57,382 bases of DNA from Bacteroidales bacterium (GCA_007125585.1 SLCY01000027.1:1-57382); one strand, 5' to 3'. Shown: positions 7,524 to 16,240, numbered from the stretch's first letter. Numbers and translations: made by a program. The notes: generated from the letters alone by a model not told the origin.

Positions 7524-7925
7524 TTACAGATAAAAGAAGAAGAACAATACGATTTCCTTTTGCCGCAAGCCATGTGCCCGGGCCATAAATCTGCCGGCCC
7601 CGTCATAAATAAGATCGCCCTCTATGCGGCCAACAAAGCGGCCGGTACGGTCATAAAGCATGCTGCCATCAACCCACCCCAACAACTGGCCGGTGGCATC
7701 ATAGAGTCGGCCGTCTTCAATTTTGCCGAGGTTTCTGCCCCTTGAATCGTATAACTTGTTGTCATCTAACCAGCCCAATACAACCCCCCTGCTGTCGTAG
7801 AACCTTTCATCGTGCACACGGCCCATGTAACGGCCCCTGTGGTCATAGACCCGTTGGGCCAAAACCTGGGGAATGACCAATAGAAAGAGGAGCAAGATGA
7901 TGATCAATGATTTTAGCTTTGTCAT
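7524..7925 (-). CDS. Exported six-repeat protein (YDxxGRxxG units)
   Basis: 133 aa: signal peptide 1-23 (…IPQVLA then QRVYD), followed by six repeats of exactly 16 residues whose YD pairs start at 27, 43, 59, 75, 91 and 107. The unit is roughly [FLI]YD-x-x-G-R-x-x-G-x-[VI]-x-D-x-x, for example LYDSRGRNLGKIEDGR. This resembles the short beta-hairpin repeats of 'beta-flower' or YD/RHS-type proteins. A closed beta prism made of six blades is likely. The tail (KEIVLFFFFYL) is hydrophobic. No enzyme motif is visible and I do not recognise a named function. It stands alone between tRNA-Cys and an empty intergenic region. Confidence 0.75.
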   Translation of the reverse strand: MTKLKSLIIILLLFLLVIPQVLAQRVYDHRGRYMGRVHDERFYDSRGVVLGWLDDNKLYDSRGRNLGKIEDGRLYDATGQLLGWVDGSMLYDRTGRFVGRIEGDLIYDGAGRFMARAHGLRQKEIVLFFFFYL

Positions 7926-8381
7926 GACAGTAGTTCAAAGTTATAAAATAAAACAAATGTCGGTGCACGCAAACAGTTATTTATGTTTTCGCCCCGGCAA
8001 CATCAAAGGAACGTACTTGACATTAAAAGATCCCTGAAAAGTGATTTGCCTGAAAGAATGGCCATGTAACCACCCCAATCCCTCAAAAGAAACAAACCTG
8101 CCTTAAATCGTCCAACAATGATTCACTTTGAACTGATTACCGTCAAAGGTGGTTAATATTCCAGCACCTTTACCCACTAACGGATTAAGGAGGATGGATG
8201 ATCACATCGCCAGAACTGTATTCTGTGCCGGATTGGTCATTGGAAATTCGGGGTGAGGGGTTAAAAGCCAAAACAGAATAGGGTTTTGCGAGGAAGTATA
8301 GCCATTATTATTCCTTATCTTTATAGACCATATTCAACACGATAAACCCGAAGGTTGCCCTGTCAAAACTAAAGAACCCAG
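7926..8381. other. Intergenic region, 456 bases, no confident gene
   Basis: Divergent region between the repeat protein and the methyltransferase-like gene. The only coding-like item is a 27-codon frame (8198-8281) reading MITSPELYSVPDWSLEIRG, preceded by AAGGAGG (8187-8193). It may be a small peptide or a gene remnant. A weak -7-like TATCTTTA is at 8316-8323. Confidence 0.5.
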
Positions 8382-8870
8382 ATGAATAATTCTTTTTTCA
8401 GTCCCTCCTGGAACCGGCTTCGCGAAACGTTAAGGCCCTGTCTATCACCCCTTATCGACATAACCTGTTTGACGCTCATCATTTTACTCCCGTTCCTTGC
8501 TCCGGAATATCGGTTCATTCCACATCCTATGAATCTTTCCGGGTTTGTTATTGCCCTGACGGGATTGATTGTTATGGCCAAAACATATGCGTTGTTCAGA
8601 AAACATCAAACCACCCTGTCACAGAAAACATCATCACACCTGATCACCGAAGGGATGTTCTCAAAAACCAGGAACCCCATGTACCTCGGAAAGTTTCTGT
8701 TTTATCTGGGCATTGGGGTCTTTGCCGCAAATATTTTTTCCGTTTTGACCGCATTCGGATATGTTGTACTGATCCACTTTTTGGTTATCCCGGGCGAAGA
8801 GCGCCTGTTGTATGATAACTTTGGTAAACATTACCTCGGTTATAAAAAGAAAGTGAGGAGATGGTTATGA
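8382..8870 (+). CDS. Isoprenylcysteine carboxyl methyltransferase family membrane protein
   Basis: 162 aa integral membrane protein with about four hydrophobic segments. The C-terminal part has the ICMT/PEMT S-adenosylmethionine signature: KTRNPMYLGK, a hydrophobic stretch, then P-G-E-E-R-L-L…FG-x-x-Y-x-x-Y…V-RRW. Bacterial members methylate small lipids or unknown isoprenoid/phospholipid substrates. Bacteria lack prenylated CaaX proteins, so the eukaryotic role should not be assumed. The ATG at 8382 fits the first membrane segment. Confidence 0.82.
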   Translation: MNNSFFSPSWNRLRETLRPCLSPLIDITCLTLIILLPFLAPEYRFIPHPMNLSGFVIALTGLIVMAKTYALFRKHQTTLSQKTSSHLITEGMFSKTRNPMYLGKFLFYLGIGVFAANIFSVLTAFGYVVLIHFLVIPGEERLLYDNFGKHYLGYKKKVRRWL

Positions 8871-8945
8871 TGCGTGTGATTGAATATTTGTTATTTTTGG
8901 GTTTTTACTGCTTTAAAAATACAACCTTTGTAAAGCCATTTTGAC

Positions 8946-9800
8946 ATGAAGCCTCTCATCGGTTTTTCCCTGCTGCTGGTCATCACAATACACAGCCTGG
9001 CAGCTTCTGTCGATACTCTCGAGATATACAGCAAATCAATGGACAGGACTCTTCCGGCTGCTGTTGTCCTGCCAGAATGCTACGATGACAATTCCGATCC
9101 TTATCCGGTGATATACCTGCTTCACGGGGCTACGGGCAGTTTCACCAACTGGCTGGAGATGACACCCGAAAAAGGACTGGTGCAGCGACTTGCCGATCAA
9201 TACAAGATCATCTTTGCTCTGCCGGAAGGGGACAGGTTCAGCTTTTATTTTGACAGTCCTGAAAACGAAAACAGCCAGTACGAGACCCATATCACCAAAG
9301 AGGTGATCCCTTTTGTTGATGCTCAATACCACACGATACAGGATAAGGGTGGGCGTGCCATTACCGGTCTGTCAATGGGCGGGCACGGAGCCCTCTATCT
9401 TTCTGCACGCAACCCTGACCTTTTTGCTGCGGCGGGCAGCATGAGCGGAGCGGTCGACATGGACGTGCAGCAATGGGACCTGCCCCCCGAAGGCAACAGC
9501 TTTTTCATTGAACAGATCGGACAGGTGTTGGGCGATATCAAGAAGGGAGCCGAATTTCTGGCCGACAATTCGGTGACCAATATGACAGGCCTGATGAAGA
9601 AAAACAATCTTCCCCTGATCATCGATTGCGGGGTGGACGATTTCCTGCTGGAGGCCAACCGTACATTAAACCGCCGTTTGCTTGAAGATGGCGTACCACA
9701 CGATTATATCGAACGGCCGGGTGAACATGACTGGCAATACTGGGGAAACGCCCTGTTGTACCAGGTGCTGTTTATGTCAGAAGTTTTTAAGAAAAAATGA
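8946..9800 (+). CDS. Secreted esterase, alpha/beta hydrolase (esterase D / feruloyl esterase-like)
   Basis: 284 aa with a signal peptide (1-20, …SLAA). The fold signatures are VIYLLHGATG (oxyanion-hole region), the nucleophile elbow GLSMGGHG with S143, the acid in DCGVDDF, and the histidine in GEHDWQYW near the C-terminus. It belongs to the putative esterase/S-formylglutathione hydrolase family, which includes tributyrin, feruloyl and acetylxylan esterases. Export suggests an extracellular or periplasmic ester substrate, possibly carbohydrate-linked. An AACCTTTG box with TTTG upstream (8896-8930) may be its promoter. The next gene, an isomerase-like protein, starts 72 bases later and may be in the same transcript. 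Confidence 0.85.
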   Translation: MKPLIGFSLLLVITIHSLAASVDTLEIYSKSMDRTLPAAVVLPECYDDNSDPYPVIYLLHGATGSFTNWLEMTPEKGLVQRLADQYKIIFALPEGDRFSFYFDSPENENSQYETHITKEVIPFVDAQYHTIQDKGGRAITGLSMGGHGALYLSARNPDLFAAAGSMSGAVDMDVQQWDLPPEGNSFFIEQIGQVLGDIKKGAEFLADNSVTNMTGLMKKNNLPLIIDCGVDDFLLEANRTLNRRLLEDGVPHDYIERPGEHDWQYWGNALLYQVLFMSEVFKKK

Positions 9801-9872
9801 CAGCATTCCAAAAGGTGTCCGGGATGGCCTGAAACAATGTAAGAACGGAAGGATAAACAAACAGAAACCCCA

Positions 9873-11039
9873 ATGACCATGCATGTAAAAGTGACCGCCG
9901 TCTCCAACCGGCAGGCTTCCACAATGTTCGTTCAGGAGGGCACCAGGCGCCTTGCTTTACACTTCCCTGACATTCAATGGGAAGTGGATGATGACAACCC
10001 CGAAATAGTATTTTTTCTCAGTGGCGGATCAGAGCAAACGGCCATCGCCAGACTGAGACCGGATCGACTGACTCTTCTCCTGGCTGGCTTCCATGACAAC
10101 GCCTATGCTGCAGCCCTCGAAGTGAAAGCCTGGGCAGGGTCAAGGGATGTCCCGGTTGCCCTTGTATCGCTTCAGGAAGCAATGGACGGATCACTGTTGA
10201 AACATTTTGCCATGGTTTGTGAGGGCTTTCGCACCCTGCAAGGGAAACGGGCCGGACTGATCGGGGATGTGTCCCACTGGCTCGTGGCCTCAGCACTCTC
10301 CGAACAACTGGCCAGAGAACGCCTTGGCATCATCGTTGAACACCTTCCATGGAAGGAGCTGCCAGACTATAGACGCTTCCTGCCAGACCCCGAATTCATG
10401 GAGGTGTACCGTAACCACCCGGCTGGTAACCTCGAGAAAGAAGCAGGGATCTATTCATTTTTGAAACAGCTTTTGCATGACCATCGGCTCGATGCACTTA
10501 CCCTCGAATGTTTTGAGATGGTGAACGCCCACGATATGACAGCCTGCCTGGCACTGGCCCTGCTCAACAGCAAAGGCACTGCGGCTGGCTGTGAAGGAGA
10601 CTTGGTCAGCCTTGCCGGGATGATGCTGGTGCAAGCACTCACCGGACAGATCCCCTGGATGGCAAATGTGGCCGGCATATTCGACGACCGCGTGCTGTTC
10701 GCCCATTGTACCGCGCCACTGGACGTGCTTGGCGGATACCGGCTCAACACCCATTTCGAAACTGGCAAATCGGCTGCGATTGAAGGCAAACTGGCCATGG
10801 AACAAGTCACCGTATTTCGGCTGAGTGAAAAACTCAACAAGGCTTTCGTCGCACCGGGAAGCATTGTGTCACAACCCAGCCATGACTTTGCCTGCCGCAC
10901 CCAGACTGAGATTTCCTTGACGACCCAAGACATTGAAAAACTAAGACAGGAACCCCTGGGAAACCACCACCTTATCCTTCCGGGAAACAAGGTAACGTTG
11001 CTTCGGATGGCCTGTCAGTACAAACAGATGCTTTGCTGA
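9873..11039 (+). CDS. L-fucose/L-arabinose isomerase-like protein
   Basis: 388 aa. The central and C-terminal parts carry the fucose isomerase-like fold: DALTLECFEM (metal-binding E/D region), then LALALLNSKGTAAGCEGDL with a second acidic ligand, then ALTGQIPWMANVAG, and a late FAHCTAPLD with the conserved His. It is shorter than true FucI (about 590 aa) and resembles the 'fucose isomerase-like' group of about 400-470 aa, whose substrates are mostly unknown. No fucose kinase, aldolase or transporter is nearby, so a specific sugar cannot be assigned. Cytoplasmic. A strong hairpin follows at 11051-11081. Confidence 0.72.
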   Translation: MTMHVKVTAVSNRQASTMFVQEGTRRLALHFPDIQWEVDDDNPEIVFFLSGGSEQTAIARLRPDRLTLLLAGFHDNAYAAALEVKAWAGSRDVPVALVSLQEAMDGSLLKHFAMVCEGFRTLQGKRAGLIGDVSHWLVASALSEQLARERLGIIVEHLPWKELPDYRRFLPDPEFMEVYRNHPAGNLEKEAGIYSFLKQLLHDHRLDALTLECFEMVNAHDMTACLALALLNSKGTAAGCEGDLVSLAGMMLVQALTGQIPWMANVAGIFDDRVLFAHCTAPLDVLGGYRLNTHFETGKSAAIEGKLAMEQVTVFRLSEKLNKAFVAPGSIVSQPSHDFACRTQTEISLTTQDIEKLRQEPLGNHHLILPGNKVTLLRMACQYKQMLC

Positions 11040-11050
11040 CTTAACCCGGA

Positions 11051-11081
11051 TTGGCCATGGATAAATAAACTCCGTGGCCAA
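11051..11081. terminator. 11-bp hairpin between convergent genes
   Basis: TTGGCCATGGA (11051-11061) pairs with TCCGTGGCCAA (11071-11081) with one G-T type mismatch and a 9-base loop. It lies 12 bases after the isomerase-like stop and 37 bases beyond the end of the convergent osmC gene. There is no T tract, so it may act as a transcript-end hairpin for both genes. Confidence 0.5.
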
Positions 11082-11117
11082 ACGGCTGATGGAACAGAAA
11101 CCCTGACATGCTAACTT

Positions 11118-11546
11118 TTACAACAGCTCAGCATCCAGTCTGATGCTCGTCCCTGCCAGGGCTTTTGAAACCGGACAGTTTTCCTTGGCCTGCCCCGCAA
11201 TTTCAATGAATTTTTCTTTGTCAATGCCCTTCACCTTGCCTTTGGTTTTCAAGAAGACCTCTGTGATGGCAAATCCGGCGCCTGTTTTGGCAAGGGTAAC
11301 CTCCGCAGCCGTATCGATTTTTTCGGGCGCAAAACCTGCCTGGTCGAGGGCATGGGAGAAAGCCATGGAGAAGCAGCCTGCATGTGCAGCCCCGATCAAC
11401 TCCTCAGGACTGGAAGCTGTTTTGTCGTCTTCAAAACGGGCTGAAAAGTGAATAGATCCTTCATATCCACTCGTTTTTAAATTGTATTTGCCACTTCCCT
11501 CAAGAAGGTTGCCCTTCCAGTATGCTTGCGCGAAATGTTTGCTCAT
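11118..11546 (-). CDS. osmC: OsmC family peroxiredoxin
   Basis: Thiol-dependent organic hydroperoxide reductase. The 142 aa length and the layout match OsmC: KTSGYEGSIHFSARF with the active-site Arg (R37), SSPEELIGAAHAGCFSM with peroxidatic C58 and its neighbouring Glu, and ENCPVSKAL with resolving C124. Spacing is as in E. coli OsmC (C59/C125). Cytoplasmic, protecting against lipid hydroperoxides, which fits an anaerobe exposed to oxygen. Monocistronic; upstream and downstream genes are on other strands or separate. Confidence 0.92.
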   Translation of the reverse strand: MSKHFAQAYWKGNLLEGSGKYNLKTSGYEGSIHFSARFEDDKTASSPEELIGAAHAGCFSMAFSHALDQAGFAPEKIDTAAEVTLAKTGAGFAITEVFLKTKGKVKGIDKEKFIEIAGQAKENCPVSKALAGTSIRLDAELL

Positions 11547-11813
11547 GTTCCTGACGTTTTACAAAAGATTAACAATGGTTGTATTGTTGAAATGAACAAA
11601 TAAAAGGGATATTTGTTCATATCAGGATTTATTTTATACGTTTGCCGAAATGATTATAACCTATTGGCGGTCAACCAAAATTTAAAGCAGATGTTCTTTG
11701 GAATTGCGGACAATGTGGCTGATTGCGGCCCGGCAGAAATTTTTGGGGATGGAACACTGTGCCGGCTTTTTAACCGTGGAGGCAGGTAGCGGTCATCTGA
11801 AGATACTCCTTTG

Positions 11814-12806
11814 TCAGGTGACGATTATTGCATTGATCTCCTGCAGCTCTTCCGGTGAAAATTGCAGATTGTCCAGCGCCCGGAGGTTGTTGTCAAGCTG
11901 TGCCATGCTGCTGGCGCCCGTGAGCACGGATGTCACCCGTTCGTCCTTCAGCAACCAGGCAATGGCCATCTGGGCCAGGCTTTGACCACGGCGTCCGGCT
12001 ATCAGATTCAACTTTTCAACCTTCTCCATCGTATCAGGGGTGAGATGTTCCTGCCCCAAAGTTCCTGTTGGTTTACCTGCCCTTGAATCGGCCGGCAACC
12101 CTTTCAAATACCTGTCTGTCAGTATACCCTGCTTGAGAGGAGAAAAAGCAATACATCCGATGCCAAGTGTCTCAAGGGTGTCGAGCAGATCATCCTCCAC
12201 CCATCGGTCGAGCATGGAATAACGCGGTTGGTGGATCAAACAGGGAGAACCCAGCTGGTGAAGGATTTCCGCTGCCTGACGGGTTTGTTGTGCTGAGTAG
12301 CTGGATATGCCTACATAGAGGGCCTTCCCCTGGCGCACTGCCTGATCCAGGGCCATCATGGTCTCTTCCATCGGAGTATCGGGGTCAGGACGATGAGAGT
12401 AATAAATATCCACATAATCCAGCCCCATCCGTTTGAGACTTTGATCCAGGCTGCTGATCATGTATTTGCGTGAACCCCTGTCGCCATAAGGTCCCGGCCA
12501 CATATCATAGCCTGCCTTGGTGGAGACAATGATCTCATCACGATATGCTTTCAGGTCAGATGCCAGAACCCGGCCAAAGTTCGTTTCGGCACTGCCCGGC
12601 GGGGGACCATAATTGTTTGCCAGATCAAAATGGGTGATGCCGGCATCAAATGCCCTGAGCATGGTCTTTCGCCCATCCTCAAAAACATCTACCCCGCCAA
12701 AATTCTGCCACAATCCAAGCGAAATGACAGGCAGCAACAAACCGCTCCTGCCACTTCGACGGTATTTCATCTCTTTATACCTGTTGGGTTCCGCTATATA
12801 TCTCAC
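11814..12806 (-). CDS. gpr: L-glyceraldehyde 3-phosphate reductase-type aldo/keto reductase
   Basis: 330 aa NADPH-dependent aldo/keto reductase of the YghZ/Gpr (AKR14) group, which reduces L-glyceraldehyde 3-phosphate and methylglyoxal. Signatures: THFDLANNYGPPPGSAE (catalytic D and Y), STKAGYDMWPGPYG (catalytic K), YVDIYYSHRPD (catalytic H), IHQPRYSMLDRW, and IAFSPLKQGILT. The longest frame begins with a TTG at 12833, but that codon is the end of a TACTTTTG promoter box. The GTG at 12806 gives an N-terminus VRYIAEPNRYKEMKYRRSG that aligns without gap to E. coli YghZ, so I choose it. CAGGA lies just upstream. Confidence 0.93.
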   Translation of the reverse strand: MRYIAEPNRYKEMKYRRSGRSGLLLPVISLGLWQNFGGVDVFEDGRKTMLRAFDAGITHFDLANNYGPPPGSAETNFGRVLASDLKAYRDEIIVSTKAGYDMWPGPYGDRGSRKYMISSLDQSLKRMGLDYVDIYYSHRPDPDTPMEETMMALDQAVRQGKALYVGISSYSAQQTRQAAEILHQLGSPCLIHQPRYSMLDRWVEDDLLDTLETLGIGCIAFSPLKQGILTDRYLKGLPADSRAGKPTGTLGQEHLTPDTMEKVEKLNLIAGRRGQSLAQMAIAWLLKDERVTSVLTGASSMAQLDNNLRALDNLQFSPEELQEINAIIVT

Positions 12807-12830
12807 GATCCTGATGTTTTGGTTCGATGA

Positions 12831-12861
12831 CAAAAGTAATAATAAAATAGTGTCATGTCAA
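12831..12861 (-). promoter_or_regulatory. Promoter of the aldo/keto reductase
   Basis: On the minus strand: TTG (12861-12859), 20 bases, TACTTTTG (12838-12831). Good spacing. It decides the start of the gene at 12806. Confidence 0.65.
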
Positions 12862-13042
12862 TGCTGCTTTAGCCGGTCCAAGCCTTGATCTTTTTCCCCA
12901 TATCTGCAAAATAAAATCTTTACGCAGCTAAGGTTATGGCAGATTTCTTTTTTGATCTGAGATAACATCTCTGCGACATAACCGACACATGGCATTGACA
13001 CCACACCAGCAGATCGATCCGGGAATTTGTTTTGGATGGAAG

Positions 13043-13071
13043 TTTGTCGTAAATTGGCCGTAATTAATTTG
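13043..13071 (+). promoter_or_regulatory. Possible promoter of the acetyltransferase gene
   Basis: TTTG (13043-13046), 17 bases, TTAATTTG (13064-13071), one base off the TAnnTTTG consensus and slightly short spacing. Confidence 0.35.
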
Positions 13072-13106
13072 GGGTATGACTTTTTATCCCGTTCAGCAAT
13101 GTAGCC

Positions 13107-14228
13107 ATGGATTTATCCCTATGTGAGGTGTCGACACGTAAGGAACTGGATGCATTTATCCGTTTCCCCGACAAGCTATACTCCGGCCGGAAGTACTATG
13201 TCCCTGCGCTCCACCGGAACCAGTTTTATACCCTCTCAAAAGAACGAAACCCTGCCTTTGGACATTGCGAGGCCCGCTACTGGATGGCCTGTGCAGGCCG
13301 GGAGGTCGTCGGCAGGGTTGCCGGCATTATCAACCATCGTTACAACAAGGAACGTGCAACCAGGTACATGCGGTTCGGCTGGCTCGATTTTACAGAGGAC
13401 GAAGCGGTGCTGCAAATCCTGCTCCAGGCCGTTGAAGGATGGGCCCGTGAAAAAGGGATGCAGCACATCCACGGTCCCCTTGGCTTTACCTCGTTCGATG
13501 CATCAGGGGTTCTTGTTGAAGGCTTTGATGAGTGGCCCACCTCTTTCGGACGCTATAATGACCCATACTACGACCCGATGCTGAAAAGTGCCGGCTATGC
13601 CAAAACCGTGGACTGGGTGGAACACAGTATCGCCGTACCGCCTGAAAAACCCCAGCGTGTGATTGCATTGGCCCAGATGGTCAGGAAACGTTATTCGTTG
13701 CGCAATGCAACACTCAAAAACCGTAAAGAAATCAGGAAATACACAAGACAAGTTTTTGAATTGCTTAATAAAACATACGATGGATTATACGGGTTCTCAT
13801 CCCTTACCCCTGAACAGATTGACTCCCTTACCAAAGAGTTTTTACCGCTGATAAACCCAGATTTTGTTTCCATCATTCTCAATGATCAGGATGAAGTGGT
13901 TGGATTTGGGCTGGTCGTGCATTCGCTGACCAAAGCCCTGAAAAAAGCCAAAGGCCGTTTATTTCCCTTCGGGCTGCTCCACATACGCTACGCTTTGCAA
14001 TTTAACGACACCATTGATATGCTTCTGATTGGTGTTAAGCCCGAATACCAGAACAAAGGGGCACAAGCCCTGATCTTTGAAAAAATTATCAATACCATCT
14101 ACCGAAAGGGCATTAAATATGTTGAAAGCACCCGCGAACTGGAAGACAACCAGAAAGTACAACAGCTTTGGTCTGGCTATGACTTCCGGCAGCATAAACG
14201 GGCCAGGTGCTATCTTAAATCATTGTGA
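13107..14228 (+). CDS. GNAT-fold N-acetyltransferase-like protein, probably double domain
   Basis: 373 aa cytoplasmic protein of a type common in Bacteroidota. The N-terminal half (about 1-165) has a degenerate GNAT layout (EVVGRVAGIINHRYN, then HIHGPLGFTSFDASGVLVEG). The C-terminal half (about 170-373) contains VVGFGLVVHSL and VKPEYQNKGAQALIF, which resembles the acetyl-CoA pyrophosphate loop (Q/R-x-x-G-x-G/A). This is a FemX/GNAT-like tandem. Substrate unknown; the family is usually annotated only as a hypothetical or N-acetyltransferase. Confidence 0.72.
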   Translation: MDLSLCEVSTRKELDAFIRFPDKLYSGRKYYVPALHRNQFYTLSKERNPAFGHCEARYWMACAGREVVGRVAGIINHRYNKERATRYMRFGWLDFTEDEAVLQILLQAVEGWAREKGMQHIHGPLGFTSFDASGVLVEGFDEWPTSFGRYNDPYYDPMLKSAGYAKTVDWVEHSIAVPPEKPQRVIALAQMVRKRYSLRNATLKNRKEIRKYTRQVFELLNKTYDGLYGFSSLTPEQIDSLTKEFLPLINPDFVSIILNDQDEVVGFGLVVHSLTKALKKAKGRLFPFGLLHIRYALQFNDTIDMLLIGVKPEYQNKGAQALIFEKIINTIYRKGIKYVESTRELEDNQKVQQLWSGYDFRQHKRARCYLKSL

Positions 14229-14358
14229 AAAGCATCTGCCGGTTTTGTTTCTTCCGGTATGATGGGACTGGTAGATATTGTTTAACCTGGTTTCGACCTG
14301 AGCCCAGGTACATAATCGAACCACCAGGCATCGCCTGAAACGCGTGAAGGGATTTTTT

Positions 14359-14366
14359 TATCTTTG
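14359..14366 (+). promoter_or_regulatory. -7 promoter box for the pirin gene
   Basis: TATCTTTG, 30 bases before the ATG at 14397. It overlaps the in-frame TTG that would otherwise extend the gene, so translation must begin further downstream. Confidence 0.55.
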
Positions 14367-14396
14367 CTGATCTCTGACACAAAAAACCGAGCCGTC

Positions 14397-15419
14397 ATGT
14401 ATAATAAAGTCATACAAAACGTCAGGCCTCTCGAATTTATGTGGCCCGTAAGCAATCCTTTTATTTTTTGTGTACATCATCTCGACAAATATCCCTTTGG
14501 AAATGATGAGATGGGACCGGCTGCCTCCCTTGCGGGCCGTTATCTCGGACAGGATTTCACGTTGAAGGATGGGTGGCGGATGTACCATGGCGAACGAGTG
14601 CCCGGGTTCCCGGCCCATCCGCACCGAGGATTTGAGACAGTGACCATTGTCCTTGAGGGGTTTGTGGATCACTCTGACAGTCACGGGGCAGCCGGCCGCT
14701 ATGGCATGGGAGACGTTCAGTGGATGACCGCCGGTTCGGGACTGCAGCATTGTGAAATGTTTCCATTGCTGAATAAAGACAAGCACAACCCGCTCGAGCT
14801 GTTTCAGATATGGTTGAACCTGCCTCAAAAGGATAAGTTTGCCGATCCGCATTTTAAGATGCTGTGGGCAGAAACAATCCCTGTTGTCCGCGAAACGGAT
14901 AAACAAGGCCTGGAAACTGAAATAAAGGTGTTTGCAGGACAATTTAAAGATGCAAAAGCACCGGCACCGGCGCCTGACTCCTGGGCGGCTGATCCGGCCA
15001 ACGGTGTAAATATATGGACCATCCGTATGCAGGGAGGAGCGCAATGGAAGCTTCCCGCCGCGACGCCCGAGATGCATCGCATGCTCTACTTCCATAAAGG
15101 TTCAGGCATCCGGGTCGCTGGCATGGATATATCCGTAAAAAACGCACTTGAACTCCTCGGCGACCAGGAGGTGGCCATTGAAGCGACTGGAGAAAATGCA
15201 AGCCTACTGCTTCTTGAAGGCCTGCCTATCAATGAACCAGTAGTCCAGCATGGCCCCTTTGTGATGAATACGGCGGAGGAGATCCGTCAGGCCATCTCGG
15301 ATTACCGTGAAACACAGTTCGGAGGCTGGCCGTGGGAAAGGCATGATCACGTTCACCCGCGCAACAAAGGACGGTTTGCACGTTTTGCCTCCGGGAAAAT
15401 CGATTCACCCGGATCCTGA
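14397..15419 (+). CDS. Pirin family protein
   Basis: 340 aa bicupin. The N-terminal cupin has the metal-binding pirin signature: FPAHPHRGFETVTIVLEG, then GDVQWMTAGSGLQHCEM (H, H, H, E ligands). The C-terminal cupin covers about 200-310. Related bacterial pirins bind Fe or Ni and may have quercetinase-like dioxygenase or regulatory activity; the actual role here is unknown. The start is the ATG at 14397 because the longer version starts with a TTG inside the -7 box. Confidence 0.9.
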   Translation: MYNKVIQNVRPLEFMWPVSNPFIFCVHHLDKYPFGNDEMGPAASLAGRYLGQDFTLKDGWRMYHGERVPGFPAHPHRGFETVTIVLEGFVDHSDSHGAAGRYGMGDVQWMTAGSGLQHCEMFPLLNKDKHNPLELFQIWLNLPQKDKFADPHFKMLWAETIPVVRETDKQGLETEIKVFAGQFKDAKAPAPAPDSWAADPANGVNIWTIRMQGGAQWKLPAATPEMHRMLYFHKGSGIRVAGMDISVKNALELLGDQEVAIEATGENASLLLLEGLPINEPVVQHGPFVMNTAEEIRQAISDYRETQFGGWPWERHDHVHPRNKGRFARFASGKIDSPGS

Positions 15420-15521
15420 CAACACCTTGAAACCTGCTTTTTTAACCACTGCTTATTTATTCCATGAACCGGATGTGTTTCTAAGGCAACAGGCCTCCTG
15501 GTACAATATATTCATTTATTC

Positions 15522-15529
15522 TATATTTG
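15522..15529 (+). promoter_or_regulatory. -7 promoter box for the outer-membrane protein gene
   Basis: TATATTTG, 67 bases upstream of the ATG at 15597. No matching -33 box. Confidence 0.5.
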
Positions 15530-15596
15530 CAATAGAGTCATCCAAACAAAAACAGACATAACAGCATTTCAGTCACTCATTAAAACAAACAAAAAG

Positions 15597-16118
15597 ATGA
15601 AACGATTTTTTATTTTCTTCGTTGCCGCAATCATCATGAGTACATACAGTATGCAGGGTAAAGCCCAGGCATCCTTTGAACCCGGACAGCTTGGCATCAA
15701 CGCCGGTGTCTCCTATGGGCTGGATCTTGAAGAGCCGGGTTTGCGGGCTGGTCTGACCTATTTTATCGCTGAAAGTACGCGGATAGGCGCTGACGTTACC
15801 TACTGGATCATTGAAGACAAATGGGTTGAAGAGTCAGAAATTTCCTCGACCGGGCTTGAGATCAACGGTCACATCCACTTTCTGTTTTTCAAAGGGCGTA
15901 ATTTGGTATTGTATGGAGCTGGTGCTGCAGGCCTTCATTTTACCAGCACCACAACCGACATACCTGAACTTGACACGTCTGATTCAGAATTTGGCGTCGG
16001 TGCCGGACTTGGCGCTGAACTTAACTTCGGACTGCTTTCTTTCTTTGTTGAACCAAAAATTTTCTTTAGCGGATTTGACCAGGTGAAGATCAATGCCGGT
16101 GTGCGGTTGTATCTGTAG
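15597..16118 (+). CDS. Small outer-membrane beta-barrel protein
   Basis: 173 aa with a signal peptide (1-24, …MQGKAQA). Alternating hydrophobic/polar strands follow: LGINAGVSYGLDL, LRAGLTYFIAE, TRIGADVTYWI, NLVLYGAGAAGLHF, EFGVGAGLGAELNFG, and a last strand INAGVRLYL ending near the C-terminus. This is the layout of an eight-stranded OmpA/OmpW-type porin-family barrel. No ligand or enzyme residues are apparent. Single-gene unit with its own promoter. Confidence 0.8.
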   Translation: MKRFFIFFVAAIIMSTYSMQGKAQASFEPGQLGINAGVSYGLDLEEPGLRAGLTYFIAESTRIGADVTYWIIEDKWVEESEISSTGLEINGHIHFLFFKGRNLVLYGAGAAGLHFTSTTTDIPELDTSDSEFGVGAGLGAELNFGLLSFFVEPKIFFSGFDQVKINAGVRLYL

Positions 16119-16210
16119 CCAAATATCCTGCATAAATGTGATGTTTTGGTGCCTGATAAACGGCTTTGGCTCTGGTCATGATCAGCCAGCCCTTCTACCG
16201 CCTTTTTGCC

Positions 16211-16218
16211 TATCTTTG
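16211..16218 (+). promoter_or_regulatory. -7 promoter box for hydF-hydE
   Basis: TATCTTTG, 22 bases before the hydF ATG. Likely the promoter of the hydF-hydE transcript. Confidence 0.5.
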
Positions 16219-16240
16219 CAACATTCAATAATCACCAACA

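Noticed and set aside
11690-11791. Plus-strand frame (MFFGIADNVADCG) between osmC and the aldo/keto reductase
   Set aside because: Only 33 codons without a ribosome-binding site or known homologue by eye.
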